Shown in pieces: positions 1 through 6,190 of a stretch of DNA of 22,403 nt. Position 1 is the stretch's first letter, and each line of letters opens with the position of its first letter. The notes beneath the pieces were generated by a model. That model saw only the letters and a program-made list of their open reading frames with translations, made no database searches and was not told the DNA's origin. Made by a program: the position numbers and the translations under genes. Origin of the DNA: an uncultured Lachnospiraceae bacterium (GTDB lineage Bacteria; Bacillota; Clostridia; Lachnospirales; Lachnospiraceae); the NCBI GenBank assembly GCA_910578175.1, contig CAJTPF010000001.1, positions 189,432-211,834 on the forward strand. The letters are read 5' to 3'.

Positions 1-1
1 G

Positions 2-667
2 CTGTTATATTTTGCAAAATTAAAAAATGTTCCGAAGGAGGAAGCGAAAAAAAGGATCAGATACTGGTCCGGACGATTACAGGTCGATGAATATATCTAT
101 CCGAAAGCCACCAAGAAGAATCCCAAGGGCAATGCCATGAATGCAGACCAGCTGTCCAAAGGAAACCAGCAGAAGATCCAGTTAATGGCATCTTTGATAT
201 CGGATCCGGATATCATTGTGCTGGACGAGCCGTTAAGCGGTCTGGACCCGGTGAATGCGGATTTATTTAAAACTATTATCCGGGAAGAGATCGAAAAGAA
301 AAAATATCTGATCATGTCCAGTCATCAGATGCCTACCATTGAGGAATTCTGTACCGATATTACGATTTTAAACAGGGGAAATGCGGTGTTGCAGGGAAAT
401 CTCAATGAGATAAAAAAGAGTTACGGCAGGGTCAACATGAATGTTCGCTGTGAGGATGATATCAGCAAATACATAGATCGGTTTGAATTTGAACAGGTAA
501 CCATAACGGCGGAAGATTATCAGATTAAGGTTAAAAATGAAAATCAGGCCATGGAATTTATGAAAGAACTGGTAAATGCAGGTGTACGCCTGATTAAATT
601 TGAACTTCGCGAGCCTTCCCTGCATGAGATTTTTGTGGAAAAGGTAGGTAGTGTACATGAAGAATAA
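2..667 (+). CDS. ABC transporter ATP-binding protein, NatA-like (5' truncated)
   Basis: This is the C-terminal 221 residues of an ABC ATPase that powers the two permeases directly downstream. The reading frame is open from base 2, so the start and Walker A lie outside the window. Visible motifs in order are the signature LSKGNQQKIQ, Walker B with D-loop (DIIVLDEPLSGLDP) and the H-loop (SSH). A tail of about 90 residues after the H-loop fits the C-terminal extension (DUF4162 type) common in NatA/YhaQ-like exporters. The next gene starts inside this one, which points to translational coupling. The family exports sodium, drugs or peptides; the substrate cannot be read from this fragment. Confident in the family, not in the substrate. 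Confidence 0.93.
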   Translation: MLYFAKLKNVPKEEAKKRIRYWSGRLQVDEYIYPKATKKNPKGNAMNADQLSKGNQQKIQLMASLISDPDIIVLDEPLSGLDPVNADLFKTIIREEIEKKKYLIMSSHQMPTIEEFCTDITILNRGNAVLQGNLNEIKKSYGRVNMNVRCEDDISKYIDRFEFEQVTITAEDYQIKVKNENQAMEFMKELVNAGVRLIKFELREPSLHEIFVEKVGSVHEE

Positions 668-2108
668 TTTAACCGGATGGAAATCGATTTTTCAATTTAC
701 CCTTGTCCAGAATCTGAAAAGTAAATCTATTAAAATAACCACGCTGATCATGTGCCTGATCGCAATGGCAGTGCTGCCGGTTGTGACTCTTATGGATGGT
801 GAAGATGATAAGACAAAGGAATCTACCAGTATAACAAAGGTTTACGTGGTAGACAACAGCGGCTGGAATCTGACAAAGGATCTGTCTGTTTTAAAGGCAG
901 ATACATATTATGAATCCCATGAAGTTCCATTGTATACGGATGTAGAATATATAGACAGAACGGAAGATGTTTTATCGAAAGCAGCAGAGTATGTAATGAA
1001 TGGTCAGGAGCCGGATTTGAAAAAAATATATACTTTTGACAAGGATGATACCGGAATTTATCTGGAAATAAATCATATAGAGGGAAACATCAATGTAAGC
1101 CTGATGTATAACAAAGATACAAAGGTTTCCAAGAGTGATGTGGAAGCTTATGACCGTTTTGTACAGAAGAACTTTGAAGAAGTACTGTTGAGCAACCAGA
1201 AGGTTTCCAAAGAAGCTCTGGATATCATTCATTCCTGTCAGGAAGTGGAATTTTATGATGAATTAAATCAGGACGGAGTTCCGGAACAGGAAGATAAAGA
1301 AGGAAATAAAAGGGATGCCTACTGGCTGGTGTATGGTTTAGCCATGGTGATCCTGTTTATGCTGGCATTCGGCGGAGAGCGGATCGCCATGTCGATCATA
1401 GTGGAAAAGTCATCAAAGATCATGGAGTATCTTATGACATCCGTAAAGCCCATGGCTGTGGTGGTGGGAAAGGTATTGGCAAGTTTGCTGCTGTTAGTCA
1501 TTCAGTTTACTGCAATTTTTGCCTCTCTGGGAATTTCCGTAGTGATCGCAGGATTTATGAATCCGGAGGGAAGTTTCCGTATGCCGTCCGCAGTTTCCGG
1601 GATGTTTAAATCCGGAAGTTTAAGCACTGTTACACCGGTGAATCTTATTCTGGCGATTTTAATCCTTGTTGCAGGTTTTCTGTTATACGGAATGCTGGCG
1701 GCACTGGCAGGCGCCGCCGTCAGTAAAATGGAAGAAATCAGTGAAGGCGTAAAAATATATTCATTTATTATGATCATCGGAGCTTATCTGTCAATCTTTG
1801 TAATATCTTCAGGCAGTTATACCGGAGATTCTTTTGTAAAGTATCTGGCATGCTTCCTGCCGGTATCGGCTCCGTTTATCACACCGGGAACGCTGCTCAG
1901 CGCCCATCTGCCGGTGGCATACGGACTGCTGGTTTTAGGCATCCTGCTGGTCTCCCTGATTCTGCTCACGAAATTTGTAGCCGGCGTCTATGAGAGTATG
2001 ATCTATTATAACGGATCGGCATTAAAGATAAAGGATATCATTCAGATATCAAAGCAGAACAGACAGCAGGCAGCAGATAACAGTACGGACGGAAAGGAGG
2101 AAAAATAG
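657..2108 (+). CDS. ABC-2 type transporter permease (NatB-like), first of a pair
   Basis: Membrane subunit of the exporter, 483 residues from the ATG at 657. A GTG at 651 is also in frame, but the ATG sits about 8 bases after an AGGTAGG-like site inside the upstream gene and gives the N-terminus MKNNLTGWKSIFQF, which resembles the next gene's MKGWKDVFSF. Layout: one N-terminal TM (about residues 27-48), a large extracytoplasmic domain rich in charged residues (about 50-220), then five or six TM segments to about residue 455. The conserved EKSSKIMEYLMTS stretch follows the second TM, as in NatB/ABC-2 permeases. It overlaps the ATPase gene by 11 bases. Substrate unknown. Confidence 0.9.
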   Translation: MKNNLTGWKSIFQFTLVQNLKSKSIKITTLIMCLIAMAVLPVVTLMDGEDDKTKESTSITKVYVVDNSGWNLTKDLSVLKADTYYESHEVPLYTDVEYIDRTEDVLSKAAEYVMNGQEPDLKKIYTFDKDDTGIYLEINHIEGNINVSLMYNKDTKVSKSDVEAYDRFVQKNFEEVLLSNQKVSKEALDIIHSCQEVEFYDELNQDGVPEQEDKEGNKRDAYWLVYGLAMVILFMLAFGGERIAMSIIVEKSSKIMEYLMTSVKPMAVVVGKVLASLLLLVIQFTAIFASLGISVVIAGFMNPEGSFRMPSAVSGMFKSGSLSTVTPVNLILAILILVAGFLLYGMLAALAGAAVSKMEEISEGVKIYSFIMIIGAYLSIFVISSGSYTGDSFVKYLACFLPVSAPFITPGTLLSAHLPVAYGLLVLGILLVSLILLTKFVAGVYESMIYYNGSALKIKDIIQISKQNRQQAADNSTDGKEEK

Positions 2109-2109
2109 T

Positions 2110-3486
2110 ATGAAAGGTTGGAAAGATGTATTTTCTTTTACGTTTACACAGAACGTAAAAGGAAAAACGTTTAAAGCAGCATTATATGGAATTGCAACTC
2201 TTATATTTATTATTTTTCTTGCCATAAATATCATTGTTGCGGTAGTCAATAATGATGACGATAAAAAGAAGAATGAGGAGACGGTTAAGAATAGCGTGGA
2301 TATCATTCATATTATAAACGAAAGCGATATTCAGGATGTGGATTTTCCAAAACTGACGGAGGAGAATGATATATTTACCGGTATCCGTATTCTGGCAGAA
2401 GAAGGAGATCCGTCACCAGCCGATCAGGCAGAAGCTTTTGAAACCGACAGCAGGGAGATCATCCTTCATATTCAGAAATATCGATTTAACAATAAAACGC
2501 AGCAATATATATTGTTTGAAGAATATGATTCCCCGGCAGGGCAGAATGAAGAAGCATCGGATGAGATCGTTTACCGTCTCACCATTTATCTGAAAAAAGA
2601 CGGTGTTCTGGACAACAGCGGGGACAGGGCAGCTATATTAAGGCTTGCGGAAACGCTGGCTGAATATTTTGACCGGGCAAAATACGGTTTTGCGGGAATC
2701 AGCCAGGAAGGAATGGAAATACTGGACAGTGAGATTCATGTGGAATCGGTGGATATAGAAAAAGCGGGAGAAAGTCTGACGGAAACGCTGGCTAAAATCT
2801 TTATTCCAATGATAGTTTGTCTGGTGGTATATATGCTGGTTCTTTTATATGGCCAGAGTATCAGTAAGGTGATAGTGGTGGAGAAGAGTTCAAAACTGAT
2901 GGAAACGCTGCTTACTTCTTTACAGCCGTACGCTATCGTGTTTGGTAAAATATTTGCCATGTTTTCGATCGCCATGGTTCAGATCGTTGTATGGACGGTA
3001 TCCGGTGTTCTGGGATATATTGTAGGAGATAAGATCGCTTCTTCCATGTTCAGCGGATATGAAAACCAGTTGTATGTGATCATTGATATATTCAGGTCGG
3101 ATTCCGATTCTGCATTTACGCTGACCGCAGTCATACTGGGAATTTTGGTCTTGGTGATCGGGTTCTTCATGTATTGCGTGATGTCTGCCCTGTTTTCTTC
3201 CGGCATATCAAAAGCAGAGGAAGTATCCAACGGATATGCTTTGTTTCAGACGGTAGTGGTGGTAACTTTTCTGGCAGCTTATATGATTCCGCTGATGGGA
3301 GTCTCTGACACCGTGGTAAATGTTTTGCGGTTCATTCCGGTAACGGCGGCGTTTATGCTTCCGGCGGATGTGATCATCGGAAGCTGCGGAATACTGGTTT
3401 CGGCGGCTTCGCTGGGAGTTATGATCGCAGCTACCGCGATAATGATCTATTTGACAGGTAAGATGTATAAGAAAAAGATATTTTAG
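2110..3486 (+). CDS. ABC-2 type transporter permease (NatB-like), second of a pair
   Basis: Second membrane subunit, 458 residues, starting one base after the stop of the first permease. A strong AAGGAGG site lies in the last codons of the upstream gene, so the two are translated together. It is a paralogue of its neighbour: same N-terminal MKGWKDVFSFTF signature, one N-terminal TM, an acidic extracytoplasmic domain (about residues 45-230), then a C-terminal TM bundle with EKSSKLMETLLTS after the first helix. The two probably form a heterodimer with the ATPase encoded upstream. An intrinsic terminator follows about 55 bases after the stop and ends the operon. Confidence 0.9.
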   Translation: MKGWKDVFSFTFTQNVKGKTFKAALYGIATLIFIIFLAINIIVAVVNNDDDKKKNEETVKNSVDIIHIINESDIQDVDFPKLTEENDIFTGIRILAEEGDPSPADQAEAFETDSREIILHIQKYRFNNKTQQYILFEEYDSPAGQNEEASDEIVYRLTIYLKKDGVLDNSGDRAAILRLAETLAEYFDRAKYGFAGISQEGMEILDSEIHVESVDIEKAGESLTETLAKIFIPMIVCLVVYMLVLLYGQSISKVIVVEKSSKLMETLLTSLQPYAIVFGKIFAMFSIAMVQIVVWTVSGVLGYIVGDKIASSMFSGYENQLYVIIDIFRSDSDSAFTLTAVILGILVLVIGFFMYCVMSALFSSGISKAEEVSNGYALFQTVVVVTFLAAYMIPLMGVSDTVVNVLRFIPVTAAFMLPADVIIGSCGILVSAASLGVMIAATAIMIYLTGKMYKKKIF

Positions 3487-3540
3487 TACCCATTTACATC
3501 TTTGATGTATTATCCCGTGGCAGAACAGCCGAATTAAAAG

Positions 3541-3585
3541 AAAAAGACGGTTTCTTATGCGGACTGCATAAGAAGCGGTCTTTTT
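3541..3585 (+). terminator. Intrinsic terminator of the ABC exporter operon
   Basis: A 20-base left arm (3541-3560) pairs with 3566-3585 around a 5-base loop, with one G-G mismatch and one G-T wobble. The left arm begins with an A run and the right arm ends in five T, so it may work in both directions. Confidence 0.85.
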
Positions 3586-3621
3586 GACAGTTGTTAAAAA
3601 TGAAAAAAGAGAGGATATGCA

Positions 3622-4302
3622 ATGAAAAGAAATGTTAGTCTGGAGGAAATATCCGATGGAAAACTATATGGCTTTAATGATATGGTAAAAGCTGACTGCG
3701 GAGACTGCAGAGGCTGTTCCGCCTGCTGCCATGGAATGGGACGATCCGTTGTTCTGGATCCTTTTGATGTTTACAGGCTTTTGCAGGGAATGGAGACCAT
3801 GCAGGAATACGAGATTCCGGATTTTAATGCTTTGTTGGCGGTAGTGGAATTAAATGTAGTTGACGGGATCATCCTGCCGAATGTTAAAATGAACGGAAAC
3901 GATGAAAACTGTGTATTTCTCAGTGAAGAAGGGCGCTGTAAGATACATGCCCACAGACCGGGAATATGCAGGATATTTCCTCTCGGGCGTTATTATACGG
4001 AGGGAGGTTTTCAATATTTCCTTCAGATTCATGAATGCAGAAATGACAATAGAACAAAAGTAAAAGTGAAAAAATGGATCGATACGCCGGATGTGAAACG
4101 TTATGAAACGTTTGTGAATGACTGGCATTATTTTCTGAAAGAGATGGAGGAACTGGTCCGGTCTTCCGATTGTGATGAAAAGATCCGGGAAGTGAACATG
4201 GATATATTAAATCAGTTTTACATCATTCCGTATCAGTGGAACAGAGACTTTTATCAGCAGTTTTATGAAAGGCTGGGTCTGATGAAAAAAAAGTATTATT
4301 GA
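3622..4302 (+). CDS. YkgJ-family Cys-cluster (zinc/iron-chelating) protein
   Basis: A 226-residue soluble protein with a CxxCxxCxxCC cluster near the N-terminus (DCGDCRGCSACCHG, C26 to C36) and a second set around residues 90-112 (CVFLSEEGRCKIH then PGICRIFPLG), plus a later HEC motif. This is the pattern of the YkgJ/CxxCxxCC family (PF03692), predicted to bind zinc or an iron-sulfur centre; its biochemical role is poorly known. A GAGAGG ribosome site precedes the ATG by about 7 bases. It is monocistronic, following a terminator, and converges with the DtxR-family gene 2 bases away. The position next to a metalloregulator and an iron-linked miniprotein suggests, but does not prove, a metal-related role. 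Confidence 0.88.
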   Translation: MKRNVSLEEISDGKLYGFNDMVKADCGDCRGCSACCHGMGRSVVLDPFDVYRLLQGMETMQEYEIPDFNALLAVVELNVVDGIILPNVKMNGNDENCVFLSEEGRCKIHAHRPGICRIFPLGRYYTEGGFQYFLQIHECRNDNRTKVKVKKWIDTPDVKRYETFVNDWHYFLKEMEELVRSSDCDEKIREVNMDILNQFYIIPYQWNRDFYQQFYERLGLMKKKYY

Positions 4303-4304
4303 AC

Positions 4305-4673
4305 TTACAAATGCTTATGCATATGTTTTTTGATCGCATCAAAACTTTCACGACTGATAATATGTTCGATCCGACAGGCATCTTCCGCAGCAATATCCTT
4401 GTCCACACCCAGGGATTCCAGACATTGGGATAAAATTTTATGACGCTCATATATCATGTCAGCAACTTCCCGGCCGCTTTCCGTAAGAGTGATGAAGCCG
4501 GATTCATTTACAGTGATCATACCGTTCTGCCGCAGATTTTTCATAGCCACGCTGATACTTGACTTTTTATAATTCAGTTCATTGGCAATATCGATGGAAC
4601 GGACCACCGGAAGTTTCTGGCTTAATATTAAAATTGTTTCTAAATAATTTTCAGCGGATTCATTTGATTTCAT
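4305..4673 (-). CDS. DtxR/MntR-family metal-dependent transcriptional repressor
   Basis: A 122-residue two-domain metalloregulator without the C-terminal SH3 domain. Residues 1-70 form the winged helix (NESAENYLETI, then a recognition region around YKKSSISVAMKNL); residues 75-120 form the dimerisation and metal-binding helices. By eye against DtxR and MntR, the ligand positions are N9 and E12 at the N-terminus, H78, and C100-x-x-E103-H104. The Cys matches DtxR (C102/E105/H106) rather than MntR (E99), which favours iron, though E12 is MntR-like. No Shine-Dalgarno site is visible before the ATG, while a TATAAT lies only 9 bases upstream, so the mRNA may be leaderless. The likely target is the operator at 4950-4974 before the Cys-rich miniprotein. 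Family is sure; metal identity is inferred. Confidence 0.88.
   Translation of the reverse strand: MKSNESAENYLETILILSQKLPVVRSIDIANELNYKKSSISVAMKNLRQNGMITVNESGFITLTESGREVADMIYERHKILSQCLESLGVDKDIAAEDACRIEHIISRESFDAIKKHMHKHL
4308..4331 (+). terminator. Possible terminator of the YkgJ gene, inside the 3' end of the convergent gene
   Basis: CAAATGC (4308-4314) and GCATATG (4319-4325) form a 7-bp stem with one A-A mismatch around a TTAT loop, followed by six T (4326-4331). It lies within the last codons of the opposite-strand repressor gene. Confidence 0.45.
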
Positions 4674-4942
4674 ATGACAGATATTATATGCAGGTTATTT
4701 AAACCTTAAAGCTATAACGATAGCAGCATATTTCCTTTCTACCGGATATATTTCTTTTATTGAATGTAAGATACGGAGAATTATATCATATTGATAAATT
4801 TTAGGCAATAAGGCATAGAATTCATGATTATGCAAGAATTTCCCATCTGAAATGCTGGATTTGACAAAATTCTTTATTAATTAATTTTATATATCTTGTG
4901 AAATAATAGACAGGCGTCCCGCCAGATCCTGACAAGTTATTA
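4674..4942. other. AT-rich intergenic stretch, no gene seen
   Basis: The gap between the DtxR-family gene and the miniprotein promoter holds no open frame with a ribosome site and no clear hairpin terminator. A TTGACA at 4861-4866 with a poor -10 (TTTTAT, 18-base spacer) could be a secondary promoter towards the miniprotein. Nothing else is recognisable. Confidence 0.4.
4683..4688 (-). promoter_or_regulatory. Candidate -10 element of the DtxR-family gene
   Basis: On the minus strand this reads TATAAT, 9 bases before the ATG. A -35 is poor (TTTAAG or CTTTAA at 16-17 bases). Transcription would begin within a few bases of the start codon. Confidence 0.4.
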
Positions 4943-4971
4943 TTGACAGCTAACAAATGTTAGTGTATACT
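4943..4971 (+). promoter_or_regulatory. Consensus sigma-A promoter of the Cys-rich miniprotein
   Basis: TTGACA (4943-4948) is followed after exactly 17 bases by TATACT (4966-4971). The spacer and -10 are covered by a DtxR-like operator, so repressor binding would block polymerase directly. Confidence 0.8.
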
Positions 4972-4974
4972 AAC
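4950..4974 (+). promoter_or_regulatory. DtxR-like operator (three half-sites)
   Basis: The half-sites CTAAC (4950-4954), GTTAG (4959-4963) and CTAAC (4970-4974) alternate in orientation. The second pair forms GTTAGT-N4-ACTAAC, a TTAG-N6-CTAA palindrome like that of DtxR/IdeR-type iron boxes. It overlaps the spacer and -10 of a consensus promoter, and a DtxR-family gene lies divergently upstream. Binding by that protein is inferred. Confidence 0.65.
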
Positions 4975-5027
4975 TAAAGAGAGAAGCAACCAGTTTCAAG
5001 TTAATAGTAAGAAAGGCAGGCAGCATA

Positions 5028-5171
5028 ATGGGTACACTGGTCATCGCATCGATCCTGACAGGGATCATATCACTGATCATAACAACTATGGTTAAAGATA
5101 AAAAAGCAGGAAAATCCCTGCAGTGCGGCTGTGACTGCAAACACTGCGGTGGACACTGCAGGCATGACTGA
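5028..5171 (+). CDS. FeoB-associated Cys-rich membrane miniprotein
   Basis: A 47-residue protein with one TM helix (about residues 3-20), a basic stop-transfer stretch (VKDKKAGKS) and a cysteine tail with C33, C35, C37, C40 and C44 plus three histidines. This is the shape of the FeoB-associated Cys-rich family (PF12669), usually encoded next to feoA/feoB and thought to help ferrous iron uptake at the cytoplasmic face. No feoA or feoB is present here, so this is an orphan copy. It has its own consensus promoter with an iron-box-like operator and its own terminator, so it is transcribed alone. An AAAGG/AGGCAGG ribosome site precedes the ATG. Whether it serves a FeoB elsewhere in the genome cannot be told. 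Confidence 0.85.
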   Translation: MGTLVIASILTGIISLIITTMVKDKKAGKSLQCGCDCKHCGGHCRHD

Positions 5172-5190
5172 ATGATCGTTATATAGCATC

Positions 5191-5237
5191 AAAAGAAATG
5201 TTTCATCAATAAACGATTGATGGGACATTTCTTTTTT
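5191..5237 (+). terminator. Intrinsic terminator of the Cys-rich miniprotein gene
   Basis: Arms of 20 bases (5191-5210 and 5216-5235) pair fully, with two G-T wobbles, around a 5-base loop and end in a run of six T. Confidence 0.9.
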
Positions 5238-5241
5238 AAAA

Positions 5242-5259
5242 AATACTTTAAAAAGTATT
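5242..5259. promoter_or_regulatory. Perfect palindrome upstream of the PP2C gene, possible operator
   Basis: AATACTTT-AA-AAAGTATT is an 8+2+8 perfect inverted repeat just after the previous terminator and about 80 bases before the PP2C start. It would overlap the -35 (TTTAAA, 5247-5252) of a weak candidate promoter whose -10 is TACACT (5270-5275). Being AT-rich, it could be chance. Confidence 0.35.
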
Positions 5260-5341
5260 GAAAAAATGGTACACTTTAAAGGAGATATTTTAGAAGTAAA
5301 ACACTCTTTGGTCCGGGGTGTTAGCTACGGAGGCTATGATT

Positions 5342-6070
5342 ATGATGGTTACTTATCATTTGTTATCAAACAAAGGAAGCCGGAGAAAGAACGAAGACAG
5401 GATAGGCAGTTATATTTGGAATCAGGAGTATTGCTTTGCGCTGGCAGATGGACTTGGCGGACATGAGAAAGGTGATCTGGCATCTAAGATAGTGATAGAT
5501 ACCAGTATAGATTCGTTTAAAAAAGAGGGATTCAGTCAGTTTTATATCAGAGAAGCATTTGAACTCAGTCAGGAACGTCTGCTACAGGAGCAGAAAAGAC
5601 TTCAGATGGCGGATGATATAAAGACAACGCTGGTATTGCTCTGTATATCGGAAAAAAAGATAGAATGGGGACATATTGGTGATTCCAGACTGTATCTGTT
5701 TAAAAATAAAAAATATGTAAGTCATACATTAGACCATAGTGTGCCGCAGATGCTGGTAAATATAGGAGAGATTACGGATAAGGAGATCAGAAATCATCCT
5801 GACCGCAGCCATCTGCTGAGAGTCATGGGAATAGAGTGGGACAGGCCCGGATATAATATATCGGAAGCCATCGATCCGGAATCCGGAATGGCGTTTTTAC
5901 TGGCAAGCGATGGGTTCTGGGAACTGATAGAGGAAGAAGACATGGTAAAGTGCCTGAAGAAAGCCAGGGATATTCATGAATGGATGAATCAGATGGAAAA
6001 AATTGTTATAAAAAACGGACAGGGAAAGGACATGGATAATTATTCGGCGATCGGGGTCTGGATAAAATAA
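5342..6070 (+). CDS. PP2C-family protein Ser/Thr phosphatase
   Basis: A soluble metal-dependent protein phosphatase, 242 residues from the ATG at 5342. I chose this start because GGAGG (5329-5333) lies 8 bases upstream; a GTG at 5318 and ATGs at 5336 and 5345 are also in frame. All main PP2C motifs are present: RRKNEDR (14-20), ADGLGGH (35-41, with the metal-binding Asp36), GDSR (113-116), LDHS, SDG (189-191) and the terminal DN (232-233). It should therefore be catalytically competent and remove phosphate from Ser/Thr. The next gene on the same strand, 120 bases away, is a Ser/Thr kinase, the usual PP2C partner. The kinase has its own promoter, so the two may be expressed separately as well as together. 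Confidence 0.93.
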   Translation: MMVTYHLLSNKGSRRKNEDRIGSYIWNQEYCFALADGLGGHEKGDLASKIVIDTSIDSFKKEGFSQFYIREAFELSQERLLQEQKRLQMADDIKTTLVLLCISEKKIEWGHIGDSRLYLFKNKKYVSHTLDHSVPQMLVNIGEITDKEIRNHPDRSHLLRVMGIEWDRPGYNISEAIDPESGMAFLLASDGFWELIEEEDMVKCLKKARDIHEWMNQMEKIVIKNGQGKDMDNYSAIGVWIK

Positions 6071-6107
6071 ACAGCTATTAAATATCTATTAATTCGGAAC
6101 AAAAACA

Positions 6108-6136
6108 TTGCATGGAAATCTAATCAATGTTATACT
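6108..6136 (+). promoter_or_regulatory. Promoter of the Ser/Thr kinase gene
   Basis: TTGCAT (6108-6113), a 17-base spacer and TATACT (6131-6136) preceded by TG-N, an extended -10. An AGGGAGG ribosome site lies 9 bases before the ATG. Confidence 0.6.
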
Positions 6137-6190
6137 GTTTTTAGTCAAATTATACAAAAAACTAGTAAATATATAGGGAGGCATACTGAA

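Noticed and set aside
3495..3509. Small hairpin TACATC-TTT-GATGTA after the second permease
   Set aside because: No T run follows, and the much stronger terminator at 3541-3585 explains the operon end.
5266..5466. 66-codon plus-strand frame overlapping the PP2C start
   Set aside because: It overlaps the N-terminal PP2C motifs in another frame and has no family resemblance. The AAAGGAG near it lies after its ATG, not before.
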